A DNA stretch of 38,558 bases from Fen-999 sp035654135 (GCA_035654135.1 DASRXN010000157.1:1-38558), one strand, 5' to 3'; counted from the stretch's first letter, positions 1 through 8,682 are shown. Translations and numbers: made by a program. The notes: generated by a model not told the origin, from the sequence alone.

Positions 1-1
1 C

Positions 2-214
2 AGTCGCGAGGTCGAGCGCATCATCCGCGAGATCGCCGCGGCGGGAACGAAGATCGTCATGACTACGCACAATCTCGGTCAGGCGCGGCGTCTCGCCGAG
101 GACGTGATCTATCTCGATGGCGGCCGGGTGCTCGAACAAACTTCCGTGGTGGAGTTCTTCCAGCAGCCGTGCACGCTTGCCGCACGCGATTTCATCCGCG
201 AGGAAGCCGGTTAA
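2..214 (+). CDS. ABC transporter ATP-binding protein, C-terminal part (tungstate/molybdate type)
   Basis: Only the last 70 residues are inside the window; the gene starts upstream. The fragment reads as the end of an ABC ATPase: the switch-histidine (H-loop) segment MTTHNLGQARRLAEDVIYL is followed by a typical GGRVLE strand and a helical tail. The Walker A and signature motifs lie outside the window. Assignment to tungstate (TupC-like) or molybdate uptake is an inference from the adjoining moeA and the many Mo/W-pterin enzymes further along; the fragment alone does not fix the substrate. Its TAA stop shares the palindrome TTAA with the stop of the convergent moeA, so the two genes overlap by three bases and no terminator fits between them. 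Confidence 0.75.
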   Translation, partial: SREVERIIREIAAAGTKIVMTTHNLGQARRLAEDVIYLDGGRVLEQTSVVEFFQQPCTLAARDFIREEAG

Positions 215-1479
215 GCCAGCCCTGTCATCAGCTGCACCATTACCGTGTCGCCGGCGCTGACTTTGTCGCGATCGGGTTCGAGGACGATGAAACAGTCGGC
301 CTTCGACATCGAACTCAGCACGCCCGAGCCTTGATGACCGGTCGGTCGCACGCACCATTCGCCCTTGTCCTGAAAGAGGATGCCGCGCTGGAATTCGGTA
401 CGGCCCTTGCCCTTCTTCATCGGCTCGACGCAGCGTGCCGGGAAGCTCGGGAACTCGGGCACCGGGTCGACGCCCATGAGCTTGAGGATGGCAGGCCGCA
501 CGAACTGGTAGAAGGTCACCATCACTGCCACCGGATTGCCAGGCAGGCCGAACAGCCAGGCGCTTTCCTTGCCTTTACCAATCTTTCCGAAAGCCATCGG
601 CCGGCCCGGTTTCATGGCGATCTTCCAGAAAGCGACCTCGCCGAGCTGCGCCATCAGCTGTTTGATGAAGTCCGCCTCGCCGACCGAGACGCCGCCGCTG
701 GTGATGATCGCATCCGCACAAGAGGTCGCTTCCCTGAAGGCCGCTTCCAGCGCCGCCGGTTCGTCCTTGACCACGCCCATGTCGATGACCTCGCAGCCCA
801 GGCGCGTCAGCATGCCCCAGAGGGTGTAGCGGTTGCTGTCGTAGACGGCGCCGGGGAACAGTGGCGTACCGATCGAGCACAGCTCGTCGCCGGTCGAGAA
901 CAGCGCCACGCGCACGCGGCGACGGACCGAAACTTCCGCGATGCCGAGCGAAGCGGTGATGCCGAGCTCCGCAGGCCGCAGCAGCTTGCCGGCGGCGATG
1001 GCCGGCGCGCCGGCCCTCAGATCCTCGCCGGCACGGCGCAGGTTCTGCCCGAGACGCTGGCCGGGCGGCACGATCACCATATCGCCCTCCACGCGCACAA
1101 CCTCCTGGATAACCACGCAGTCGACGCCTGCCGGCAGCACCGCGCCGGTCATGATGCGCACCGTCTCGCCATGACTGACTTTGCCGTCGAAAGCGCGGCC
1201 GGCGAAGGCGGTGCCGATGTTTCGCAGCCTGGTCTCGGCGTCGGCGGCCAGATCCCCATGGCGTACCGCCCAGCCGTCCATGGCCGAATTGTCGTGCGCC
1301 GGCACATCAACCGGCGAAATGACGTCCGCCGCCAGCACGCGGCCGAGGGCCTGGCGCACGAACAGGCGCTCGTGGCCGGTGATGGCCTGAAGCATTTCGA
1401 GGATGATCTGGCGGGCGCGGTCCACTGACAGCGAGTCGGGATCGTAATCGTCGAGACAGGAGAAGATCGGCGCGGTCAT
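211..1479 (-). CDS. moeA: Molybdopterin molybdenumtransferase MoeA
   Basis: A 422-residue protein of normal MoeA length. MoeA inserts molybdate (or tungstate) into adenylylated molybdopterin to give active cofactor in the cytoplasm. Family marks are the N-terminal HDNSAMDGWAVR segment, the MoCF-fold motif TSGGVSVGEADF near residue 265, and GLPGNPVAV near 315. The ATG at 1479 is the natural start and begins about 30 residues before the first conserved block; the Shine-Dalgarno is weak. It is divergent from ravA across a 90-base gap and convergent with the oxyanion ABC ATPase. The window holds at least three enzymes that need this cofactor (two molybdenum hydroxylases and one tungsten AOR). Whether this MoeA is specialised for W or Mo cannot be read from the sequence. 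Confidence 0.95.
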   Translation of the reverse strand: MTAPIFSCLDDYDPDSLSVDRARQIILEMLQAITGHERLFVRQALGRVLAADVISPVDVPAHDNSAMDGWAVRHGDLAADAETRLRNIGTAFAGRAFDGKVSHGETVRIMTGAVLPAGVDCVVIQEVVRVEGDMVIVPPGQRLGQNLRRAGEDLRAGAPAIAAGKLLRPAELGITASLGIAEVSVRRRVRVALFSTGDELCSIGTPLFPGAVYDSNRYTLWGMLTRLGCEVIDMGVVKDEPAALEAAFREATSCADAIITSGGVSVGEADFIKQLMAQLGEVAFWKIAMKPGRPMAFGKIGKGKESAWLFGLPGNPVAVMVTFYQFVRPAILKLMGVDPVPEFPSFPARCVEPMKKGKGRTEFQRGILFQDKGEWCVRPTGHQGSGVLSSMSKADCFIVLEPDRDKVSAGDTVMVQLMTGLA

Positions 1480-1526
1480 GGCATCGGTCGCAAGCGGGGA
1501 ATGTGAGCCGTCAATTTAGGCCATTT

Positions 1527-1563
1527 TCACCTGTTTCGGTGATGGCGCCACCGGCGCTATGAT
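1527..1563 (+). promoter_or_regulatory. Candidate ravA promoter with inverted repeat
   Basis: An inverted repeat TCACC-6 bp-GGTGA lies at 1527-1542 and a good -10 box, TATGAT, at 1558-1563. The -35 region is poor. The -10 box ends six bases before the ravA ATG at 1570, so transcription from it would start at or next to the start codon. No Shine-Dalgarno is visible before that ATG, which fits a leaderless message, but the call rests on the -10 box alone. Confidence 0.3.
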
Positions 1564-1569
1564 TGCCAT

Positions 1570-2973
1570 ATGGAAACGCGACTCTTCGAGCGCCTGACGG
1601 CGCTCATCGATGCGCTGGAGCTCGGCCTGGTCGAGCGGCGGCAGCACGTGCGCCTGGCGCTGCTGGCGGCGCTGGCGGGGGAGCATACATTGCTCATCGG
1701 CCCGCCGGGCACGGCCAAGAGCGAGCTGTCGCGCCGGCTGCACACGGCCTTTTGTGACGCCCGCTATTTCGAACGATTGCTGACGCGCTTCTCGGTGCCC
1801 GAGGAGCTGTTCGGGCCGCTTTCGATCCGGGCGCTGGAAGAAGACCGCTACGAGCGGCAGACGGCCGGCTTTCTGCCCGAGGCCTCGATCGCCTTCATCG
1901 ACGAGGTGTTCAAGGCCAACAGCGCCATCCTCAACGCGCTCTTGACGCTGCTCAACGAGCGCGAGTTCGACAACGGTGCCGGGCGCCAGCGCTGTCCGCT
2001 GATCAGCGTCATCGGCGCCACCAACGCCGTGCCGGAGGACGAGGTCGGCGAGGCCTTCTTCGACCGCTTCCTGCTGCGGCTGCCGGTCGCGGCCGTGAGT
2101 GACGAAGGCTTCGATGAATTGCTCAAAGTCAGTCATGACGACACGCCGACAAGGCCCGAACTGGCACTCGACAACGGCGATCTCGACGCGTTGACCAAGA
2201 CTGCGGAGCGCGTCGCGCTGCCGGCCGACATCGGCGCGCTGCTCGGCGAGTTGCGCCGGCACTGCGCGGCCGAGAGCATCGCCGTTTCCGACCGCCGCTG
2301 GGTCAAGACGGTCTGGCTGCTGCGCGTTGCCGCGGCGACGTCGGGACGCTCCACGGTGAGTCTATGGGACCTCTTGCTGCTGCCCTGGTGCATCGGCCCC
2401 GATGCCGCCAGCCAGACGATGTTCGCCGACTGGCTCGGGGCGCGCCTGGGCGTGCGCGAGGCCTTCTCGCCCGCGCTGCTGACGCGCGTCGTCGAAGCCT
2501 TCGAAGCCCAGTTGGACCTTGAAGGCAAGGCCAACGATCTCGATTACGACGAGCGCGGCCGACTCAAGTTTTCTGCGGAAGAACTCGCGACCGACATCGC
2601 CGGCAGCATCGGCGACGCCAAGGGCGGCTCGGCGGCGCTGCGCATGACCTACACGCGCCGGCGCCGCTACGGTGCTCGGCATGTCGAAGCGCGCGTGCGA
2701 CAGATCGACGGGGCGCTGGCGCGCATCGCCGGCTATGCGGCGGAGGTGGCCACCCAGTGTGATGATCTTGCTACCTACCGAACGAGCAATCTCTGGCTCG
2801 ACGAGGGGCGGCTCGATCGCGTCAGCCAAAACCTCGTCGGCACCGCCGCCTTCGTCGCCGGTCTGACTGCCCGACTTACTGTCGCGCGCAGTGGTTTCCT
2901 CGACCTGCCCCGACTCGATGTTGACGATGGTGTGGTGCCGGAGCCCGTCGCCATCGACGACCTCGCCGCATGA
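1570..2973 (+). CDS. ravA: MoxR-family AAA+ ATPase RavA
   Basis: A 467-residue cytoplasmic AAA+ ATPase of the MoxR/RavA branch. Walker A is GPPGTAKS at residues 44-51 and Walker B is IAFIDE at 107-112; the C-terminal part carries the RavA-type extension. In E. coli, RavA works with ViaA as a chaperone for respiratory flavo/iron-sulfur complexes such as fumarate reductase and NADH dehydrogenase. The stop overlaps the start of the next gene (ATGA), so the two are translationally coupled and encode the usual pair. The start at 1570 is chosen because the protein then begins just before the conserved N-terminal helix; no ribosome-binding site is evident. The neighbouring convergent operon encodes AprA, a flavoprotein of the fumarate-reductase superfamily, a plausible client by inference only. 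Confidence 0.92.
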   Translation: METRLFERLTALIDALELGLVERRQHVRLALLAALAGEHTLLIGPPGTAKSELSRRLHTAFCDARYFERLLTRFSVPEELFGPLSIRALEEDRYERQTAGFLPEASIAFIDEVFKANSAILNALLTLLNEREFDNGAGRQRCPLISVIGATNAVPEDEVGEAFFDRFLLRLPVAAVSDEGFDELLKVSHDDTPTRPELALDNGDLDALTKTAERVALPADIGALLGELRRHCAAESIAVSDRRWVKTVWLLRVAAATSGRSTVSLWDLLLLPWCIGPDAASQTMFADWLGARLGVREAFSPALLTRVVEAFEAQLDLEGKANDLDYDERGRLKFSAEELATDIAGSIGDAKGGSAALRMTYTRRRRYGARHVEARVRQIDGALARIAGYAAEVATQCDDLATYRTSNLWLDEGRLDRVSQNLVGTAAFVAGLTARLTVARSGFLDLPRLDVDDGVVPEPVAIDDLAA

Positions 2974-4514
2974 ACGCGCTGCCCGCGCCGCTGCTGTTCG
3001 AGTATCGCGAAGCGCGGCTGGCGGCACTCAACGACCTGTCGCGCAAGCACTGGCTGCAGGGCATGGTGCACTCGCAAGGCGTGCTCGAACCGCGCCTCTC
3101 GACGTTGACGGTGTTGCGCCGCGGACTCTTCGCCGGCGAACTGCCGCCCGTGGAAACATGGCAGTGGCCACTACCGGCCGTCGCCCGTGCGCTCGACGCC
3201 GTCATGACGGAACTCGGCCTGGCGCGCTATTGCGCCGAGCGGCAGGAACTCGCCGACACGGTGCTGATGAGCCTGCTGTTCCACCTCGATTTCATCGTCG
3301 ATTACCAGGACAGGGGCGCCTCCGAAGCCGAAGCGCTTGCCATGGCTGTCGAAGCTTTCAGCGACGACTGGCGCGAGCGTTGCGGCGAGATCGACGAGCT
3401 GATCGAAGTCTTCGGCCTGCTGCCCGACGACGGCAAGAACACGAACTGGAACCAGCTGCGCGGGCTGCTGCGCTCGACCGGCTGGCAGGAGGTGGTGCGC
3501 ATCCGCCGCCTGCTCGAACGCCTGCCGGAACTGGCCCGGATCATCCGCGACCTCGGCCGTGCGCGCCTGTCCGACGAGGACGACCCCAGCCTTCAGCAAA
3601 CGGTCGAGGTCATGGAAGAGGCGACGGCGCTGCTGCCGCACGCACGCCGCCTGCGCATCCCCGACATGCCGGGCGAGACGCGCGGCGTTTGTCGCTCGGA
3701 CCGCATCGCCCGCATGCTGCCGGCCGAGGCCATGCTGCTCGGCCATCCACGCCTGCGGCTGGTCTGGCACGCGCGCCGAGCCGAGCGGACGCTGCTCTCC
3801 TACGAAGACGACGACAGGATGAAGGAAATCCGCCTGCAGCCGGCGCCCGTGCGGCGGCCGGTGCCCGGCACCAAGCCGGGCAAGCGCGCCGAGATGGGGC
3901 CGATGCTGGTCTGCGTCGACACCTCGGGCTCGATGCAGGGCGGCGCCGAGGCCATCGCCAAGGCCACCGTGCTCGAAGCCATGCGCACGGCCCAGGCCCA
4001 GCGGCGCGCCTGCCACGTCTTTGCCTTCGGCGGTCCCGATGAAGTCGTCGAGATGGAACTCGGCATGGACATGGCCGGCATCGAGCGTCTCGCCGGTTTC
4101 TTGGGACAGGCGTTCCGCGGCGGCACAGACATCTGCGGCCCGCTCGACAAGGCGCTGGCGAAGCTCGAAAGTCAGTCGTGGCGGCACGCCGACCTGCTGA
4201 TCGCCTCCGACGGCGAATTCGGCGCCACCCCGGAAATGGCAGCGCGGCTGGAGGAAGCCAAACGGACACAGGGCCTGCGCGTGCAGGGGGTGCTGATCGG
4301 CGACCGGGAGACCGTCGGCTTCCTCGAAATCGCCGACCACATCTTCCCGGTGCGCGACTGGCGCAAGTTCGGTGGTGCCGCAACTGAGTCGCCGGTCCAT
4401 TCGCACCGGCTGACGGCGATGTACTTCCCAGGTGCGCTGCGCAGCCAGGAGAATCTCGACGCCACCGTCTCGCCCGAAAAAGCTGCGGCAGTGGTGCGCA
4501 GGGGCAAGCCGTAA
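2970..4514 (+). CDS. viaA: VWA-domain protein ViaA, partner of RavA
   Basis: A 514-residue cytoplasmic protein with a helical N-terminal half and a C-terminal von Willebrand factor A domain. The metal-ion-dependent adhesion site is intact as D317-T-S319-G-S321 in VCVDTSGSMQGG, followed by a conserved GGTDI segment near residue 390. Length and architecture match ViaA. It overlaps ravA by four bases, the standard operon order. In E. coli, ViaA stimulates RavA ATPase and joins it in handling respiratory complexes. It is followed by 76 bases and then the end of convergent aprA. Confidence 0.92.
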   Translation: MNALPAPLLFEYREARLAALNDLSRKHWLQGMVHSQGVLEPRLSTLTVLRRGLFAGELPPVETWQWPLPAVARALDAVMTELGLARYCAERQELADTVLMSLLFHLDFIVDYQDRGASEAEALAMAVEAFSDDWRERCGEIDELIEVFGLLPDDGKNTNWNQLRGLLRSTGWQEVVRIRRLLERLPELARIIRDLGRARLSDEDDPSLQQTVEVMEEATALLPHARRLRIPDMPGETRGVCRSDRIARMLPAEAMLLGHPRLRLVWHARRAERTLLSYEDDDRMKEIRLQPAPVRRPVPGTKPGKRAEMGPMLVCVDTSGSMQGGAEAIAKATVLEAMRTAQAQRRACHVFAFGGPDEVVEMELGMDMAGIERLAGFLGQAFRGGTDICGPLDKALAKLESQSWRHADLLIASDGEFGATPEMAARLEEAKRTQGLRVQGVLIGDRETVGFLEIADHIFPVRDWRKFGGAATESPVHSHRLTAMYFPGALRSQENLDATVSPEKAAAVVRRGKP

Positions 4515-4532
4515 ACTGTAGCGGCAAGGCTC

Positions 4533-4545
4533 TCGCGCAGCGCGA
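4533..4545. terminator. Small hairpin between convergent viaA and aprA
   Basis: TCGCG-CAG-CGCGA can form a 5-bp stem with a 3-base loop in the 76-base gap between the two convergent genes. No run of T follows on either strand, so it is at best a weak bidirectional terminator. Confidence 0.25.
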
Positions 4546-4590
4546 ACATTTATGGCGACCGGTTCGATCCCGCCGCAGTGCTTGCGCGGC

Positions 4591-6435
4591 TCACTCGATG
4601 ATGTGGTGTACCGGCAGCCTGGTCATGCTCCACGCGCCAGCCTTGGCATCGTAGTCGGACGCGGTGAAGACATGCCACTCGGCGTCGTTCAGCCGCGGAT
4701 GATCGGCCCGATAGTAGTAGCCGGGCCACCTTGTTTCCTGCCGGAACTGCGTGTGCCGAATCACCGCCTCCGATGTCAGGACCCGGTGGTGCAGTTCCCA
4801 GGCACGCTGGAGCTGGTGGAGATCTTCGGCGCCGAGATGTTCGAGATCCTCCTTCAGCATGATCAACAACTCCAGGCCACGGTTGAGCAAGGGCTCGTTG
4901 GTCACATAGAACGTGCTATAGCCGCCGACATACTCGTCCATGATCTTCTCTAGCCGCTGCAGCCCTTGCAGGGGCAGCAGGTAGCCCGGCGCCACGGTGC
5001 CGGCGACGATCTCGTTCCTGCCCACCCGATAGTTATCCAGCGGCCGGAATATCGCCTTTGCCAGTCTTTGGATCTGGGCTTCGTCGGCCTCGGGGGCGGT
5101 CCCTTGCAGGTCCATGACATACCTGACGGCCGCTTTGCCAGCGATCCTGCCCTCGGTAAAGGAGCCGGATGAGAACTTGTGCGCCGAGCCGCCGATGGTG
5201 TCACCGGCGCCGAAGAGGCCTTCGATCGTTGTCATCCGGTTGTATCCCCATTGATAGTCCGACGGTGCGCAGTCCTCCGGCCCACTGGCCCAGGCGCCCG
5301 AGCAGGTGGCATGGGAACCCATGATGTAGGGCTCGGAGGTGATCAGCTCGGATGGCCTCTCCTTGGGGTCTATGTTCTGCGACGCCCAGACCACCGCCTG
5401 GCCCACCGTCATGTCGAGGAAATCCTCCCAGCCGATTTCCTCCTTCTCCTTCGTGTCGAGACATGCCTGCGTCTGCATGTAGATGGGTCCCCGGCCGGCC
5501 TTCATCTCCTCGATCATGGCGTGGTTGCGCAGGCAGGTCGGCATCGGCTTGACGTCCGCATACTTGCCGACGAGCGCCTTGATCTCGTCGAAGCGACGGT
5601 CCTCGTATTTCTCGCCATAGGCATTGGTGGCGTAGGCCTTCAGCAGCAGGAACCAGGCGCCGACCGGGCCGTAGCCGTCCTTGAAGCGGGCGAGGACGAT
5701 CCTGTTCTCCATCTGGATCATCCTGGCTCCGGCCTCGATCAGCAGCCCGTAGGCCGAGGCGCTGCTCCAGGGCGCGTACCATGTCCTGCCGGTGCCTTCG
5801 CCGATCGCCCGTGGCCGGTAGATGTGCGAAGCACCGCCGGCGGCGACGATGACAGCCTTTGCCCTGAAGACGTAGAAGTTGCCATCGCGGACATCGAAGC
5901 CGACCGCGCCGGCTATCCGGTTGGGTCGGGCCTTGTCCATGAGCAGGTGCGTCACCATGATCCGGTTGTACACCTGGCTGGCCGCCTTGGTCGCGGCCTC
6001 GGCGATGATCGGCTTGTAGCTCTCGCCGTGAATCATGATCTGCCATCGGCCTTCCCGCAGGTAGTGGCCGGTCTGCGGGTCCTTCATGATCGGCAGGCCC
6101 CATTCCTCGAACTTGTGCACTGTGGAGTCGACGTGCCGGGCGATGTCGTAGATCAGGTCTTCGCGCACCAGCCCCATCAGGTCGCCCCGGGCGTAGCGCA
6201 CGTGGTCCTCCGGCTGGTTCTCGCCCCACTGCATGCCCATGTAGCAATTGATCGCCGACAGGCCGTGGGCGACGGCGCCGCTGCGCTCGATGTTCGCCTT
6301 TTCGGCGACGACGATCTTCAGGTTCCGCCCCCAGTAGCGGGATTCGTAGGCGGCCCCGCAGCCGCCGAAGCCGCCGCCGACGATAAGCACGTCGGTATCG
6401 ACGAATATGGTTCTTCTGGAGGAAAAGAGCCCCAC
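4591..6435 (-). CDS. aprA: Adenylylsulfate reductase, alpha subunit (FAD)
   Basis: 614 residues, the usual AprA length. AprA carries FAD and interconverts sulfite plus AMP with adenosine-5'-phosphosulfate in the cytoplasm; in sulfur oxidisers it runs towards APS. The FAD-binding GGGFGGCGAA glycine motif is at residues 20-29, and the succinate/fumarate-flavoprotein-type motif GLFGAGDTIGGSAHKFSSG lies about two thirds of the way along. The C-terminal segment with RWPGYYYRAD is typical of AprA. The start is GTG at 6435, 12 bases after aprB, preceded by an AGGTG ribosome-binding site. It is the last gene of aprMBA. Association with aprM rather than qmoABC is the arrangement of one of the two known lineages of sulfur-oxidiser Apr. 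No sat or dsr gene is in the window. Confidence 0.97.
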   Translation of the reverse strand: MGLFSSRRTIFVDTDVLIVGGGFGGCGAAYESRYWGRNLKIVVAEKANIERSGAVAHGLSAINCYMGMQWGENQPEDHVRYARGDLMGLVREDLIYDIARHVDSTVHKFEEWGLPIMKDPQTGHYLREGRWQIMIHGESYKPIIAEAATKAASQVYNRIMVTHLLMDKARPNRIAGAVGFDVRDGNFYVFRAKAVIVAAGGASHIYRPRAIGEGTGRTWYAPWSSASAYGLLIEAGARMIQMENRIVLARFKDGYGPVGAWFLLLKAYATNAYGEKYEDRRFDEIKALVGKYADVKPMPTCLRNHAMIEEMKAGRGPIYMQTQACLDTKEKEEIGWEDFLDMTVGQAVVWASQNIDPKERPSELITSEPYIMGSHATCSGAWASGPEDCAPSDYQWGYNRMTTIEGLFGAGDTIGGSAHKFSSGSFTEGRIAGKAAVRYVMDLQGTAPEADEAQIQRLAKAIFRPLDNYRVGRNEIVAGTVAPGYLLPLQGLQRLEKIMDEYVGGYSTFYVTNEPLLNRGLELLIMLKEDLEHLGAEDLHQLQRAWELHHRVLTSEAVIRHTQFRQETRWPGYYYRADHPRLNDAEWHVFTASDYDAKAGAWSMTRLPVHHIIE

Positions 6436-6447
6436 CGTGTCACCTGC

Positions 6448-6894
6448 TTACTTCGCCGCGGAGGACAGCATCGGCAGCGCCGCTACCTTGAGTGCCGCCG
6501 GTTCATGGGCCAGCAGCGGCGAACTGAATTCACCGGGCTCCGGCGCTGCGAAATCGGCCGGCGCCTTGATCGAACCCCAGGGCGTGGTCCGGATCGGAAA
6601 GGTGAATTCCTTCACCCGCCCATCCCGATACCTGATCCTCCAGGAGATCGAACCCTTGTCCTTTTCCCTGAGCACCCGGACCTTGTGTCCCAGTGGCGCG
6701 AAGTCGGCATAGCCGCGGACATCGATGGCGTGCTGCGGACAGGCCTTCACGCACGAATAGCACTCCCAGCAGAAATTGGGTTCGATGTTGTAGGCCCGGC
6801 GATAGACCGGATCGATATGCATGATGTCGGACGGGCAAATATCCACACATTGGCCGCAGCCATCGCATTTTGTCATGTCGGTGAAGGTGGGCAT
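6448..6894 (-). CDS. aprB: Adenylylsulfate reductase, beta subunit (2x[4Fe-4S])
   Basis: 148 residues. Two ferredoxin clusters are visible: CDGCGQCVDICP near residues 10-21 and CWECYSCVKACP near 43-54. AprB passes electrons between the AprA flavin and the membrane anchor. The ATG at 6894 is chosen because a strong AGGAGG lies eight bases upstream; the open frame continues upstream without family similarity. The ribosome-binding site overlaps the end of aprM, whose stop is five bases before the start, so the genes are coupled. The C-terminal tail that wraps around AprA in known structures is present. Confidence 0.96.
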   Translation of the reverse strand: MPTFTDMTKCDGCGQCVDICPSDIMHIDPVYRRAYNIEPNFCWECYSCVKACPQHAIDVRGYADFAPLGHKVRVLREKDKGSISWRIRYRDGRVKEFTFPIRTTPWGSIKAPADFAAPEPGEFSSPLLAHEPAALKVAALPMLSSAAK

Positions 6895-6899
6895 GGTGA

Positions 6900-7658
6900 T
6901 TACCTCCTGATGTTGCAAACGTCGGCGGGCCGCGGCAGGTCGGAAGAACCGTCGGCTTCCTCCACTCGCCTCTGGAAGGCCGCCATCGGCTTGTAGAACA
7001 TGTGGGCAAATTTCGACCAAGGCACCGATACGAAGAGCAGCGTCGTGAAGAAGATGTAAATTCCGAACAAGACCATGCTGACAACGATGCCGGCCTGCGC
7101 GACCTGGGCGAAATGCCATGCCAATCCGCATGCGACACTCGCCAGCAGGCTGCCGACGAACAGGTCGGCACGGATCAGGCGGAACGGCGAGTGGCCTTCA
7201 TGGGCGACATTCACCTTGAGAACGAAGAAGAACCAGGCGCCACCGACCAGCAGCATCAGCGCACCGGCGTTCCACAGCGCCGTCAGAATGATCGGAGTGT
7301 GGGCGGCCGTCGGATAGCAAAACACCAGAACGATTGTGGTGATAAGGTAGGCCACGAAGCCATATGACATCAGCAGGTGCGAGAGCCGCCTGTCCCACTG
7401 ACAGAACTCGCCCGAAGTCGCCACCTCCCGGCCGATCGTTCCTATCACCAGAGATGCGATCTCCACACTGCCTAGCTGCCGCTGCGCCGCGGCCCTTGCC
7501 TTTCGCCGGCGCAAGGCGAAAAATTCCGCGCTTCGCTTGTGATGGAGATCAATTAATGTTCCAAGGGCAACCGCCAGCGCCATCAGAACCACATAGATCT
7601 GCATGACAATCGGCGGGAGTTGTTCGCTGAGCAGGGCGAATGGGTTGCTGGCAAACAT
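6900..7658 (-). CDS. aprM: Adenylylsulfate reductase membrane anchor AprM
   Basis: A 252-residue integral membrane protein, first in the aprMBA operon. About five or six hydrophobic segments can be seen, starting at residues 15-35 and including FVAYLITTIVLVFCY, AGALMLLVGGAWFFF and IVVSMVLFGIYIFFTTLL. Several histidines lie in or near the helices (SHLLMSYG, HEGHSPF), as in haem-b-binding NarI/HdrE-like proteins, though haem binding is inferred. AprM is thought to link AprBA to the quinone pool in lineages without QmoABC. The ATG at 7658 is preceded by a good AGGAAGGG ribosome-binding site. Confidence 0.9.
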   Translation of the reverse strand: MFASNPFALLSEQLPPIVMQIYVVLMALAVALGTLIDLHHKRSAEFFALRRRKARAAAQRQLGSVEIASLVIGTIGREVATSGEFCQWDRRLSHLLMSYGFVAYLITTIVLVFCYPTAAHTPIILTALWNAGALMLLVGGAWFFFVLKVNVAHEGHSPFRLIRADLFVGSLLASVACGLAWHFAQVAQAGIVVSMVLFGIYIFFTTLLFVSVPWSKFAHMFYKPMAAFQRRVEEADGSSDLPRPADVCNIRR

Positions 7659-7744
7659 ATAAACCCTTCCTCATCGCTGCTCCAGCCAACGCCACCCCTC
7701 GACCGGCGCTACTGCCGAGCATTACTCCCTGCTGCTTAACTAAA

Positions 7745-7773
7745 CTAATAGCTACACGAAGGCCCTTTGTCAA
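7745..7773 (-). promoter_or_regulatory. Sigma-70-type promoter of aprMBA
   Basis: On the minus strand a perfect -35 box TTGACA (7773-7768) is followed, after exactly 17 bases, by TATTAG (7750-7745). Transcription would start near 7738 and leave a leader of about 80 bases before aprM. The -35 box overlaps the start codon of the divergent DUF364 gene. Confidence 0.6.
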
Positions 7774-8657
7774 TGAACCGCACCCGACGTAGTACGCAAC
7801 AGCAAACCACCCGCTTTGCTGGCGAGTACCTCGCGCAGCTCGAAGCATTCGCGGCGGTCGGCCCGATCCCGCGCGTGCGCGCGCTGCACCTGCCGCCGCC
7901 CATACCGGAGGGGGATCGGAACGCCAACAAGGGTGAGTTCTGCGCGCTTGAACTGGACGATGGTTCGCTCGGTTTGTCCTACGTGCTGCTCGACGACACT
8001 CTGGAAAAGATGCGTTCAGCAGCCGAGGACTTCCATCTGGCCGGCACCGACGCGCTGGCCCTCGCGCGCCGTTACGTCGACGGCCGCGGCATCGACAAGA
8101 CGTTCGGCTTCGCCGCCGCCAACGCGCTGACGCGTTGCCTGTTCGACCGCGCCGGTTTCGTGCCCGACATCAGTGCCGATTCCATCGGCGGCATCGATCC
8201 GCGACCTGCCGATCACATCGGCATGATCGGACTGTTCAAGCCGCTACTGGGCCGCATCCTCGGCAGCGGCGCGCGGCTGACGGTGGTAGAGCTGAACGCC
8301 GACCTCGCCGGCGCGCAGGAGGGTTACGTGGTTACGCTCGACACCGACGCCCTCGGCGACTGCAACAAGGTCGTATCGACCAGCACGCTGCTGCTCAACG
8401 ACACGCTCGACCGCATGCTCGCCTGCTGCCGCAACGCGCGCTGGTTCGCCATGGTCGGGCCGAGCGCCGGCTGCCTGCCGGACGCGCTGTTTGGGCGCGG
8501 CGTGACGCTGCTCGGCGGCAGCTGGGTCACGGACCGGGCGGGCTTCGTCAATGCGCTCAAGCGTGGTGAATCGACCAGTGCCTGTGCGCGCAAGTTCGCG
8601 CTCACCCGGGACGACTATCCCGGCACCCCGGCACTGCTGAAACGCCTGCAGTCCTGA
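7773..8657 (+). CDS. DUF364 / putative heavy-metal-chelation domain protein
   Basis: 294 residues. The C-terminal half resembles the DUF364 family (MVGPSAGCLPDALFGRGVTLLGGSW), a Rossmann-like domain annotated as a putative heavy-metal chelator, preceded by the DUF4213-type N-terminal domain. Its biochemical role is unknown. In this family the conserved gly-rich loop is thought to hold a metal or anion ligand, but no catalytic residue is established. I choose the ATG at 7773, with a weak GAAGG site about ten bases upstream; an in-frame TTG two codons earlier is possible. It is divergent from aprM and 25 bases upstream of an MFS transporter, so the two may be co-transcribed. Confidence 0.75.
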   Translation: MNRTRRSTQQQTTRFAGEYLAQLEAFAAVGPIPRVRALHLPPPIPEGDRNANKGEFCALELDDGSLGLSYVLLDDTLEKMRSAAEDFHLAGTDALALARRYVDGRGIDKTFGFAAANALTRCLFDRAGFVPDISADSIGGIDPRPADHIGMIGLFKPLLGRILGSGARLTVVELNADLAGAQEGYVVTLDTDALGDCNKVVSTSTLLLNDTLDRMLACCRNARWFAMVGPSAGCLPDALFGRGVTLLGGSWVTDRAGFVNALKRGESTSACARKFALTRDDYPGTPALLKRLQS

Positions 8658-8682
8658 GCGCACGATCCCTGAAGCCACATCG

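Noticed and set aside
169..1428. Long plus-strand open frame opposite moeA
   Set aside because: It is rich in His/Arg, has no family features and is the complement shadow of a clear moeA gene in high-GC DNA.
5179..6996. 605-residue open frame antisense to aprA and aprB
   Set aside because: It spans two unmistakable genes on the other strand, has no ribosome-binding site, and its composition is that of an antisense frame.
7767..7769. TTG as start of the DUF364 gene
   Set aside because: An ATG follows two codons later, with acceptable spacing to GAAGG; the TTG adds only two residues.
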